From: a virus | Virus record (IMG/VR): IMGVR_UViG_3300028388_000593 | Span: 1 to 21,008 of that record | Direction: 5' to 3' (one strand) | Length of the DNA stretch: 21,008 nt | Shown: positions 1 through 6,122 of the stretch, piece by piece | Position numbering within the stretch: position 1 is the first letter of the stretch | Layout: the number at the start of each line of letters is the position of its first letter | Made by a program: the position numbers and the translations under genes | Notes under the pieces: model-generated | Databases searched by the model: none | What the model was told of the DNA's origin: nothing | Seen by the model: only the letters and a program-made list of their open reading frames with translations

Positions 1-52
1 CTTTGTAAGCAGAGGGTATCATTACCAGACTCGCATCTTTATATAAACTCAT
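1..52 (-). CDS. Tail fibre / receptor-binding-like structural protein, N-terminal 17 codons only
   Basis: An ATG at 52 opens a frame that stays open to the left edge and gives MSLYKDASLVMIPSAYK. The start overlaps the stop of the upstream 104-residue gene by one base (TAATG), the same coupling used elsewhere in this operon, so the start is credible despite the short visible length. I recall this N-terminus (SLYKDASL followed by a short IPSAYK-type stretch) from large structural proteins at the end of the virion operon of marine Bacteroidetes phages, often with lectin-like or fibre domains. That recollection is the only basis for the functional name. The rest of the gene lies outside the window. 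Alternative: any other large virion protein. Confidence 0.6.
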   Translation of the reverse strand, partial: MSLYKDASLVMIPSAYK

Positions 53-366
53 TAGAACAATTCATTTAATTCGTTAATAGTACAGGTTCTCGCTTCCGTA
101 TCACCTCCTGCTGCTTCTACTCGTGTATCGTATGCATCCATCAGTTGACGGCCACGATCGGCCTGGGGATATCTACGCAGTTGCTTGGAGACGCATTCGA
201 ATGCCTCCATTGTTGCTCCGTCTGCTAGAGCCCTGTTTTGAAATTGAGCCGGGTCCAGGATGTAGAAGATCGCTGATCCCCATCCTATCGTGTTAGTGAA
301 AGCGTCTCCGCTTCCCCACCACGTTTGACCGTATATCGCTCCGTAGCCTTTTTCGTCACTTGCCAT
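52..366 (-). CDS. Hypothetical virion-operon protein, 104 residues
   Basis: A 104-residue soluble protein with no signal peptide, no membrane segment and no motif I recognise. The N-terminal half is rich in Gly, Trp and aromatic residues (YGQTWWGSGDAF, residues 11-22); the C-terminal half looks helical and charged. Its ATG at 366 lies inside the last codons of the 32-residue gene upstream (11-base overlap), and its stop overlaps the start of the next gene by one base, so it is translated as part of the portal-to-fibre operon. The position between a head-completion gene and a fibre-like gene suggests a minor virion or neck/tail accessory protein, but that is inference from context only. Confidence 0.75.
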   Translation of the reverse strand: MASDEKGYGAIYGQTWWGSGDAFTNTIGWGSAIFYILDPAQFQNRALADGATMEAFECVSKQLRRYPQADRGRQLMDAYDTRVEAAGGDTEARTCTINELNELF

Positions 367-454
367 TTTTATTCTCTATCTTTTTCAGGTAGACCTTGAG
401 CTTCCTGATGTTTTTCTTCTTTGGTGTAGTCTTGTATTTCTTTACAACATCCAT
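356..454 (-). CDS. Small lysine-rich protein, 32 residues
   Basis: A 33-codon frame starting at ATG 454 and ending with TGA at 356-358. About 45 percent of its residues are Lys or Arg, for example KKYKTTPKKKNIRKLK at residues 5-20. It overlaps the stop of the DUF6712-like gene by 13 bases and the start of the 104-residue gene by 11 bases, filling what would otherwise be a 75-base gap in a completely packed operon. That fit, together with the non-random basic composition, is the reason to call it a gene. A nucleic-acid-binding or capsid-interior role would suit such charge, but no family is recognised. Alternatively it could be a chance frame. Confidence 0.55.
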   Translation of the reverse strand: MDVVKKYKTTPKKKNIRKLKVYLKKIENKNGK

Positions 455-942
455 CCGCTAAATGTACTGTCTTTTAGTGGGTATATGTCCTCATCCTGGT
501 TTTGATTGTATTCCGGGAAGAGGTTATTGTTGAAGCTCATATAGTCTATAAACCTGCGAGTGTAGTACTCGGCTAGGTTTCTTTCCTTCTCGATCAGGAA
601 GGAGATATCGTCTCTCGATGCCGTTTCTCCATTTTCCACCTGGCGCTTGTAGATGCCTCCGTTGCTTGCTGTAAAAGCAGCAAACGGCAGGTACTCTGTC
701 ATAGCCCAATGGATGAGCATTGGCTGCACGTAGCTGTCTACCAGGGTTTGGTAGTTCCCGGTGAGCGTACCTCCGATAATGTCGTTTGAGATCTTGTTGT
801 ATAGCTTGGTCCCGAGGTACTGCTGTATATGTACCTCTTGTGCGATCTTGATGAACTGTAGGAACTTGTCCGTGTCTACGTTCCCGGATAGGAACGTGTT
901 GCGTACCAGGTCATCTCTTTTTATGAATAGTGCTGTAGCCAT
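442..942 (-). CDS. DUF6712-like head completion / adaptor protein
   Basis: A 166-residue, largely helical protein. The pattern of residues 1-60 (FIKRDDLVRNTFLSGNVDTD, then EVHIQQYLGTKLYNKI) and the later YVQPMLIHWAMTEYLPF stretch match what I recall of the DUF6712 family, encoded beside portal genes in Bacteroidetes phages and prophages and thought to act as a head-tail adaptor (a gp6/gp15-like helical connector). The start at 942 overlaps the portal stop by one base (TAATG), so it is coupled to the portal. The C-terminus (about residues 138-166) is Asn/Asp-rich and probably extended. The connector function is inferred from the gene neighbour and helical make-up, not from a catalytic motif. 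Confidence 0.7.
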   Translation of the reverse strand: MATALFIKRDDLVRNTFLSGNVDTDKFLQFIKIAQEVHIQQYLGTKLYNKISNDIIGGTLTGNYQTLVDSYVQPMLIHWAMTEYLPFAAFTASNGGIYKRQVENGETASRDDISFLIEKERNLAEYYTRRFIDYMSFNNNLFPEYNQNQDEDIYPLKDSTFSGWML

Positions 943-2807
943 TAGATTCCGGGTTGAATGTCTTTAGGACTCTTCGGATTGAGGAATCCTTTGTTCTTCA
1001 TTTTGTTTGGAGCCACACTTACCTTGTTAGGATTGCTCGGTGGATTGAATCCTGCCTTTCTAGCTTCGCTTCTGCTGACCGTTTTTGCGTTCGGTGAGCT
1101 TGGGTCCGGCTTGACTCCATTGCGGCTCATATAGGTCTTTCTAAACCATTTGTGGTGACATCTTGGTCCTCCTTTGTATAGCCATATGCTGTAGGTTGCG
1201 GCTCCTTCAGGGCCGAATCCCGCATTTACTGCTTTATTGTCTAGGGATACGATGTCCTCTTTTCTGTAGACCTTGTTTGCAGATACCATCTTTCTGCAGA
1301 ACTCTCTGCTTTTGGATCCTGCTTTCTTTGGTGAGTATTGGTAGCGTACTAGGAACTGCACTCCATCTTTCTCCGCATCCTGCTCGCTCTTCGCTCTAGG
1401 TCGTGCTGTTCCGGTACTTGCTAGGCCGATCATCTTGTCTAGAGCCTCCTCTTGATCGTAGTCGACCTCTCTTTCGTCTACAAGTTCCCACTCTTCTTCG
1501 TCTATCTCTTCGCCTAGGTCGATCAGTGCATCTGCTACGGCATTAAACTCTTCTTCAGGTACGCAGTTCGGCACTTTCTTGCCGTCCTTCATTTTTGTAC
1601 CGACCATAACGTACCCTGGCTCGCAAGGATCGTCTTCGTCTTTGAGCTCTGTCTTGCATCCGCAGTCTGCTGATAGCTTCTCTCCTGTTTCTTTCTCTGT
1701 TTCTTCCTTTGTCGCTGCTGCACTACGGTCCGTAAACTCTAAAGGCTGCAATGTGCGGAAGTATAGATCTAGGTTGATGTCGTTTACTGCTAGGATCTGC
1801 TCGATCGCATTGATCAGCAACTCCTGGAATGGACGAATCACCGTATTATCGAATAGTAGTGTTGCTGTTTCGATCTCCTCGGCATTGTTTCCTAGTCCGG
1901 AGTTATCCTTGATACCTAGAAGCATTGGTGATGTCACTCGGTGTGCTACCATCAGCTTCTGCATTGATTCTCCTGATAGGAACTCGTATTGTGCTGCTGC
2001 GTCCGACAGCTGCACCGGGTCGATAGTCGCTGCTAGCTCTTTGCTCTCATTGAAGGCAATGATTGCTCGGCCTGCATTGCTTGACCCTGACCACTTCTCG
2101 AGAATGCGTCTCTCGATCAGCATACGCTCCTCCTCATCCGGCACTCCATTGTTGAAGTTGATCAACATACTCGGAGCCATACCGTTCTTGATGTTATTCA
2201 GGTGGTAGTTGGCTATCTCTTCTTCTAGCTCTGCATATGGAAGGCCTCCTTGGTAGTCTACCGGGCTGTAGTAGTAGAATCCTGCTTTGTAAGGACGTAC
2301 CACCAGGATCTCCAGGCTTTCATTGCTCTGACCGAACGCAGGGATGCGTTCCGGCTTGTATTGTGGGCTTACCTTGGTCCAATCAGCGCAGTGGTAGTAT
2401 GCTTCGATGTCTCCATCGTCATTCATCTTCTCTGCACGGAGCGTTTGAATCGGCATATGTTCTACCTGGGCAACTCTTCTGTCTTTTGCGTAGATGACCT
2501 GGAATGCACATTGGCCCATCATTTTTAGATCGGCTGCCACCTTGCGTAGGCAGTCCGGATGTATCAGAGAACGCATTTGAGCGTACTCATTGGGCTTTTT
2601 GCTGCTGTCTGTAGCATCGATACCTTTTCCGAAGATAAGGTCGCTTATAGCGTTTACAATAGCGTTGTTCGTAGGGCTACCGTTGTACCTGTCTATCAGG
2701 TATTGGTAGTAGTTGTTATCCTCTCCGTATTCAACGTAGTCCTTATTGCGTTGCTCGACAATCGCAGGTCGTGTGTAGCTAGAAAGGTTAATGCTGTGTA
2801 CCTTCAT
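942..2807 (-). CDS. Phage portal protein with extra C-terminal domain
   Basis: A 621-residue protein forming the dodecameric DNA-entry ring of the head. Residues 1-360 look like a portal core: NAIVNAISDLIFGKG (48-62), a PYKAGFYYYSPVDYQGGLPY stretch (172-191), a HLNNIKNGMAPSMLINF segment (202-218), and HRVTSPMLLGI (289-299), typical of portals of siphoviruses of Bacteroidetes. From about 381 an acidic linker holds a cysteine module with the pattern CEPGYVMVGTKMK...VPNCVP (395-417). Residues 484-587 form another domain with FCRKMV (503-508), NAGFGPEGAATYSIWLYKGG (528-547) and CHHKWFRKTY (550-559). I recall both modules from phage head proteins, often attached to proteases. The start at 2807 overlaps the preceding stop (TAATG). 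The portal lies far from the terminase, which is unusual. Confidence 0.88.
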   Translation of the reverse strand: MKVHSINLSSYTRPAIVEQRNKDYVEYGEDNNYYQYLIDRYNGSPTNNAIVNAISDLIFGKGIDATDSSKKPNEYAQMRSLIHPDCLRKVAADLKMMGQCAFQVIYAKDRRVAQVEHMPIQTLRAEKMNDDGDIEAYYHCADWTKVSPQYKPERIPAFGQSNESLEILVVRPYKAGFYYYSPVDYQGGLPYAELEEEIANYHLNNIKNGMAPSMLINFNNGVPDEEERMLIERRILEKWSGSSNAGRAIIAFNESKELAATIDPVQLSDAAAQYEFLSGESMQKLMVAHRVTSPMLLGIKDNSGLGNNAEEIETATLLFDNTVIRPFQELLINAIEQILAVNDINLDLYFRTLQPLEFTDRSAAATKEETEKETGEKLSADCGCKTELKDEDDPCEPGYVMVGTKMKDGKKVPNCVPEEEFNAVADALIDLGEEIDEEEWELVDEREVDYDQEEALDKMIGLASTGTARPRAKSEQDAEKDGVQFLVRYQYSPKKAGSKSREFCRKMVSANKVYRKEDIVSLDNKAVNAGFGPEGAATYSIWLYKGGPRCHHKWFRKTYMSRNGVKPDPSSPNAKTVSRSEARKAGFNPPSNPNKVSVAPNKMKNKGFLNPKSPKDIQPGI

Positions 2808-3142
2808 TATATCGTAATGTATTCGTTTGCGTTAGCTTTTGCGTAGGAAGTGTATTGTCCCTCGTTTGTAGTGTACTTCTCTAGATCCGTCTGATCCGTG
2901 CAGAAGATCTTGCCTCTGTAGATCTCGGTTCCTCCTTGAGTCACCACAAAATAATAAAAAATCCCTTCCGCAAAAGTAAACGTTCCGGTGATGTTCATAT
3001 AGTTTCCTGATGCTACCGGAGTGATCGTCTCCTGATCTGACGTGTTTGTCGTTTCATTCGTTACTGTCACCACCACCTGGTCCGTGGTGTATGATCTAGG
3101 AACGAGTTTCAAGAGTTGATTGTCTGTTCTTACTATGTGCAT
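2807..3142 (-). CDS. Small beta-rich virion-operon protein, 111 residues
   Basis: The open frame reaches back to an ATG at 3175, but that start lies in the T-tract of a terminator. I prefer ATG 3142 (protein beginning MHIVRTDNQLLKLVPRSY), which is directly preceded by the AGTTATTTATATATG motif found at two other phage starts. The protein is rich in Thr, Val, Tyr and Asn, looks all-beta, and has TVTNETTNTS (residues 27-36) and IYRGKIFCTDQTD (77-89). I recall similar proteins between tail tube and portal genes in marine Bacteroidetes phages, always of unknown function. Its stop overlaps the portal start by one base. A decoration or neck role is possible but unsupported. Confidence 0.8.
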   Translation of the reverse strand: MHIVRTDNQLLKLVPRSYTTDQVVVTVTNETTNTSDQETITPVASGNYMNITGTFTFAEGIFYYFVVTQGGTEIYRGKIFCTDQTDLEKYTTNEGQYTSYAKANANEYITI

Positions 3143-3156
3143 ATATAAATAACTGA
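3142..3156 (-). promoter_or_regulatory. Start-adjacent motif AGTTATTTATATATG, copy 1
   Basis: On the minus strand AGTTATTTATATATG ends within the start of the 111-residue gene; its final ATG is the start codon (3142-3140, so the full element reaches 3140). Two near-identical copies sit at the same distance from other starts, near 6108 and 13966. It may be an A/U-rich translation enhancer or a phage promoter giving an almost leaderless transcript. Confidence 0.5.
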
Positions 3157-3167
3157 AAATTTCAGTT
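3151..3167. repeat. 17-base perfect palindrome, possible operator
   Basis: AACTGAAA-A-TTTCAGTT: eight-base arms that are exact reverse complements around one central base. It lies between the terminator at 3174-3204 and the start at 3142 and overlaps the start-adjacent motif. It could bind a dimeric regulator or fold in the RNA leader; both are inference. Confidence 0.45.
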
Positions 3168-3173
3168 TTGTCC

Positions 3174-3204
3174 AAAAAAAAAGGGACGGCTCATTGCCGT
3201 CCCT
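3174..3204 (-). terminator. Intrinsic terminator after the tail tube gene
   Basis: On the minus strand AGGGACGGC, loop AATGA, GCCGTCCCT, followed directly by a run of nine T (complement of A at 3174-3182). A perfect nine-pair stem with a T-run is a textbook intrinsic terminator. It lies 24 bases after the tail tube stop and only 32 bases before the preferred start of the next gene. Confidence 0.93.
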
Positions 3205-3227
3205 CTTGTTTACTACTCTTGGGCTGA

Positions 3228-3779
3228 TTAAGAGTTAGTTCCTTCAGTTACAGAGACTGTTGATGTAGACAATCCACCGAATGGTGAAGCAGCAGTCGCT
3301 CCGTCTAGGAAGTTAGCCGGTAGCACCTCTTGCGCTGTGAATGTCAAGGTGTAACCTGATAGGTCACCCATTGCTGCACCTGTAACGATAGTTCCTCCGG
3401 TTACCTCTGCACCGTGTTCTAGACCTACTGCGAAGCAGTTATCGTTATAGTCTTGAACAAAGATCTGTGGACGACCGTAAGCTAGTAGCTTGATCTCGTT
3501 ATTATCCTCCTTGCTTAATTTAGGCAAGGTAAGGTTTAGTGTTTGCTCGAAGAACGTTGTTCCGTTCTCACGGCTTGAGTTGATTGCTTGCTCGAATGAG
3601 CTGTTTCCTTTCAACTCGTACTTGTAAACTGTAAAGTCGTTAGCAAAGTCGGTTACCTCTCCGTCTGATCCAAGTGTTGCTGCACCTGCATCTCCGAAGT
3701 CTGCAAAGTATACTGCTGTGATACCACCTACTACGTCTTTACAAGGAGCCTTGCGGCCCTGGGTTAAATCGCACGCCAT
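3228..3779 (-). CDS. Major tail tube protein
   Basis: A 183-residue protein expected to form the tube of the non-contractile tail. It is beta-rich, with MACDLTQGRKAPCKDVVGGI at the N-terminus, then YKYELKGNSSFEQAINSSRE (residues 52-71), NGTTFFEQTLNLTLPKLS, and AVGLEHGAEVTGGTI before a GYTLTFTAQE strand. I recall this arrangement from abundant virion proteins of marine Bacteroidetes phages, where they are annotated as structural or tail tube proteins; residues after about 160 are a Ser/Thr/Gly-rich tail. The gene stands alone between two intrinsic terminators (3806-3840 upstream, 3174-3204 downstream), suiting a protein needed in high copy. The start at 3779 has a purine-rich leader (AAAGAAAAGAAATAATG). 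Alternative: another abundant structural protein such as a decoration protein. Confidence 0.78.
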   Translation of the reverse strand: MACDLTQGRKAPCKDVVGGITAVYFADFGDAGAATLGSDGEVTDFANDFTVYKYELKGNSSFEQAINSSRENGTTFFEQTLNLTLPKLSKEDNNEIKLLAYGRPQIFVQDYNDNCFAVGLEHGAEVTGGTIVTGAAMGDLSGYTLTFTAQEVLPANFLDGATAASPFGGLSTSTVSVTEGTNS

Positions 3780-3805
3780 TATTTCTTTTCTTTTATTCGT
3801 TAATC

Positions 3806-3840
3806 AAAAAGGGCAGACAGGCTTTTGCCCACCTGCCCTT
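3806..3840 (-). terminator. Intrinsic terminator after the major capsid gene
   Basis: On the minus strand AAGGGCAG pairs with CTGCCCTT (eight pairs), enclosing an inner GGC/GCC pairing with a four-base AAAA loop, and is followed by five T. It starts 23 bases after the capsid stop and ends 27 bases before the tail tube start. The T-run is shorter than in the two other terminators, so some read-through into the tube gene is plausible. Confidence 0.85.
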
Positions 3841-3862
3841 CTATTCATCTATGTTCTACTTC

Positions 3863-4789
3863 TTAATTGTAGAGTACGATTTCAGAGCCGATACCGTATT
3901 GGATACCTGCTGTGAAGCGCATTACCACACGTACGTTTTGCGATCCGTCCAAGTCAGCCATATCGATTAGCTTAACTTCGTTATGGTCGCTCAACAAGCC
4001 TGTACCGAAGAACAAGTTGCTCTTCTGTGCTGCTGCCATAGTATCGTCAGCAAGACCAGGTGCTACGAAGATTTTTACACCGTCGAAAGCCAAGTCTTGA
4101 CCGTTGAACCAAGTAGTACCTTGGTTATTCACACCATTCGCACCCAAGCCTGATGCACCGAAGCCACCAAGAGCACGTACGTAAGCACGAGCAACGTTCT
4201 GTGATACGTAGATGTACAAGTCCTCTTTGCCGTATACAGCAGTTGGGATTGCGTCTACTACTTTGCCCATCTCTGTGATTACGTTTGCAGCAGTAACAGA
4301 AGTACCTGTTACGTCTACTACGTCAGAGTCAGCTTCCCACAATGTTTCGAAGCCATCGAACTCACCTGCAGTAGCGTTAGTACCTTGCCAGATGTTGTTC
4401 TCCATCTTCTCTGCAACTTTAGCGATCACGTGACCCAATAGGAAGTCAGCGAAGCTCGGAGGCAATTGATCGTAGGCAGAGTAGCCCATTTGGATTGCTT
4501 CCCAATCAGAACGGAAGTCTTTCTTACAAAGCTCAAGGTTCACTTGGAACTCTTCAGGTTGCAAGATGCGCTCTGTCAAGGTTACTGTTGAAGTATCAGC
4601 AAAGTCACAAGTAGCATCTTTGACGATTGCGTCAGTTGCTAGCTTCTTCATTACTTCTTTGTACTTCACATTTGGTTTAACGGTGATACCACCGCCTTCA
4701 ATTGTGTCGGCAGACAATAGTGCTGCTGACACGTACTTACCGGCAAATTCACCTGCGTAAGTTGTAGTAATAGATACTGTTGTAGCCAT
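3863..4789 (-). CDS. Major capsid protein (HK97-fold type)
   Basis: A 308-residue protein placed directly after protease, scaffold-like and coiled-coil genes and before a terminator, the expected site of the major capsid gene. The N-terminus starts MATTVSITTTYAGEFAGKYV; the middle has an LQPEEFQVNLELCKKDF stretch and a long helix around AKVAEKMENNIWQG, like the spine helix of HK97-fold capsids; the last third is beta-rich and ends VVMRFTAGIQYGIGSEIVLYN-like strand residues. Its codon choice is visibly more regular than that of its neighbours (repeated GCA, GTA, ACT and AAG), as in strongly expressed genes. No N-terminal delta domain is evident, consistent with separate scaffold genes. The leader is A/T-rich (AACGAATAGAAAATG). 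Confidence 0.85.
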   Translation of the reverse strand: MATTVSITTTYAGEFAGKYVSAALLSADTIEGGGITVKPNVKYKEVMKKLATDAIVKDATCDFADTSTVTLTERILQPEEFQVNLELCKKDFRSDWEAIQMGYSAYDQLPPSFADFLLGHVIAKVAEKMENNIWQGTNATAGEFDGFETLWEADSDVVDVTGTSVTAANVITEMGKVVDAIPTAVYGKEDLYIYVSQNVARAYVRALGGFGASGLGANGVNNQGTTWFNGQDLAFDGVKIFVAPGLADDTMAAAQKSNLFFGTGLLSDHNEVKLIDMADLDGSQNVRVVMRFTAGIQYGIGSEIVLYN

Positions 4790-4811
4790 TTTCTATTCGT
4801 TTTTGATTAAA

Positions 4812-5195
4812 TTATAAGTTGTATTTGTTGATTATGTCTTCTGCCTTTCCTCTTGCTTCATCAGCAATCATCATTGCACGTGACGCTTGATCTACAGCTG
4901 GAACATCAACACCTAGTTCTTTTGCCGCTGCTTGAAGTTTATCGATGTCCGACTCAAGATCGGTTTGATCACGATCAAGGGCTTCTGCTAATTGCTTTAG
5001 ATCTACATATACTCCATACGCACGGTCCATATGTTGTTCAAAGTCTAAAATCAGATCTTCTAATTCTCCTGCGTCATTAATTAGGATATCTGTGTTTTTT
5101 TCAAGCTCGTCTACCGCAGATAGCTTTACTTCCTGTGACGCTAGTTCTTGTTTTGGCTTGGCCATATCAGACCAGAGGTTGTATAGTGCTTTCAT
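4812..5195 (-). CDS. Coiled-coil protein A upstream of the capsid gene, 127 residues
   Basis: An acidic, almost entirely helical protein with heptad-like patterning (LEDLILDFEQHMDRAYGVY, then DRDQTDLESDIDKLQAAAKE) and no membrane segment. Its N-terminus (MKALYNLWSDMAKPKQELAS) resembles that of the adjacent gene at 5197-5592 (MKQVEKIWSEMAAKKAKLSS), and both continue as coiled coil with AAxDLG/AAKELG in the last third, so the two look like a tandem duplication. One base separates it from the upstream stop, and it lies 22 bases before the capsid start. The location suggests scaffolding, capsid-internal or minor head proteins. No family is recognised; the role is inferred from position. Confidence 0.82.
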   Translation of the reverse strand: MKALYNLWSDMAKPKQELASQEVKLSAVDELEKNTDILINDAGELEDLILDFEQHMDRAYGVYVDLKQLAEALDRDQTDLESDIDKLQAAAKELGVDVPAVDQASRAMMIADEARGKAEDIINKYNL

Positions 5196-5196
5196 C

Positions 5197-5592
5197 CTAG
5201 ATTGATTTGTATGCAGTAATCATTTCATCTAACTCTGTTAGACCGTAGTCTAGATCTCCAATTGCTTCAAGGCCGTCAGACAGTTCTTTGATGCTATCAG
5301 AGTTTATTCCTAGATCTTCAGCTGCTGCGTTAGCAGATACGATTGCTCTCTCTAAATCAGCAGCAAGTGCTTCTGCTTTACTGTAGTCGCTTCGAGCTTC
5401 GTCTACTGCTCTATTGATCTCGTCTACTAAATCTCTGATTTTCATAACTTGACCATTTACTTCAGCTTCCCATCTACGAGCTCGCTTGGTCATTGTTGCT
5501 ATCTCTTTAACAGTTGCTAGCTCGACTTTCTCTGATGAGAGCTTTGCTTTCTTTGCGGCCATCTCTGACCAAATCTTTTCTACCTGCTTCAT
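5197..5592 (-). CDS. Coiled-coil protein B upstream of the capsid gene, 131 residues
   Basis: A 131-residue helical protein, probably a paralogue of the next gene. It has MKQVEKIWSEMAAKKAKLSS at the N-terminus and a long charged helix (VMKIRDLVDEINRAVDEARS, about residues 48-67), then SANAAAEDLGINSDSIKELS and a short acidic C-terminus. The stop of the 68-residue scaffold-like gene overlaps its start by one base (TAATG at 5594-5590), so it is coupled to head morphogenesis genes. Likely roles are internal scaffold, capsid-lining protein or a structural protein made in stoichiometric amounts. I do not recognise a family. The similarity to its neighbour was judged by eye and is strongest in the first 25-30 residues. 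Confidence 0.82.
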   Translation of the reverse strand: MKQVEKIWSEMAAKKAKLSSEKVELATVKEIATMTKRARRWEAEVNGQVMKIRDLVDEINRAVDEARSDYSKAEALAADLERAIVSANAAAEDLGINSDSIKELSDGLEAIGDLDYGLTELDEMITAYKSI

Positions 5593-5798
5593 TATCGCTG
5601 TGAGATTTTAGCTAGTACTCGGTCCAGGGTAGTGCTCTTCGCATTGTGTGCGAAGGCCTTCATTGACGGCTGCTGCTTAACTTCAGGGTTTGACTTGATA
5701 GGCTTCGCTGCCGGTGCAGCTGAAAGCTCCTCTTTAGCCTCTTCTTTAGGTTCTTCTTGAACCTCTTCGCTCATCTCTTCCTCTTTCGGAGACATCAT
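5592..5798 (-). CDS. Scaffold-like protein, C-terminal part in a second frame (68 residues)
   Basis: A very acidic N-terminal half (SPKEEEMSEEVQEEPKEEAK) is followed by a Pro/Ala linker with AAKPIKSNPE and a basic C-terminal helix (TTLDRVLAKISQR), the typical layout of the distal half of a capsid scaffold, whose basic end binds the shell. The frame is open upstream of the ATG pair at 5798 as far as a TAG at 5822-5820, and reads LIDEIKAMMSP across the join with the 99-residue gene. I infer that the two frames were, or still are, one scaffold protein of about 171 residues joined by a +1 shift; otherwise it is re-initiated ten bases after the upstream stop. The product is about one-third Glu/Asp in its first 30 residues. 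Confidence 0.75.
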   Translation of the reverse strand: MMSPKEEEMSEEVQEEPKEEAKEELSAAPAAKPIKSNPEVKQQPSMKAFAHNAKSTTLDRVLAKISQR

Positions 5799-5808
5799 TG
5801 CCTTGATC

Positions 5809-6108
5809 TCATCGATCAGCTACTTCTTCTGCTGCCGGCTCTTCTTCTCCTGCTTCACGTAGTTCAGCGATAACACCTTCTTCCGCTACTACAAGCACCT
5901 GGCCACCTTCTAGATCGTACTCTCCGATCGGTAGAGCTACTCGCTCGTCTTCCGTTACGATGAATACTGATTCACCTGCTTCGAAGGCTTCTGCTTCGAT
6001 TACTGTTCCGTTCTCGAGCTTTACTTGCTCGAGCTTTACTTCCTCTTGTGCAGACAAGTCTACGTTCAAGAGATGTGCAATTTTGTTTAGAGTCTCTGTC
6101 GCTTTCAT
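5809..6108 (-). CDS. Scaffold-like / head assembly protein, N-terminal part (99 residues)
   Basis: A short N-terminal helix (MKATETLNKIAHLL) is followed by a beta-rich domain with repeated turns (LENGTVIEAEAFEAGESVFI, then PIGEYDLEGGQVLVVAEEGV) and an acidic tail (EEEPAAEEVADR) that stops at 5809. I recall this beta module from phage scaffold/assembly proteins encoded between prohead protease and capsid genes, where it runs directly into an acidic helical tail; here the tail continues in the +1 frame (gene at 5592-5798). The start at 6108 is preceded by the AGTTATTTATATATG motif. The product is strongly acidic with no membrane segment. The alternative reading is a stand-alone decoration-like protein. 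Confidence 0.8.
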   Translation of the reverse strand: MKATETLNKIAHLLNVDLSAQEEVKLEQVKLENGTVIEAEAFEAGESVFIVTEDERVALPIGEYDLEGGQVLVVAEEGVIAELREAGEEEPAAEEVADR

Positions 6109-6120
6109 ATATAAATAACT
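6106..6120 (-). promoter_or_regulatory. Start-adjacent motif AGTTATTTATATATG, copy 2
   Basis: Identical over 15 bases to the copy at the 111-residue gene and one base different from the copy at 13964-13978. The final ATG is the start codon of the scaffold-like gene. The 14-base gap after the protease stop consists almost entirely of this motif. Confidence 0.55.
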
Positions 6121-6122
6121 AG

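Noticed and set aside
1579-2208. 209-residue plus-strand open frame
   Set aside because: It is opposite the portal gene and Ser-rich, typical of an antisense shadow.
3143-3175. Upstream start at 3175 for the 111-residue gene
   Set aside because: This ATG falls at the T-run of a terminator; the start at 3142 carries the shared start-adjacent motif.
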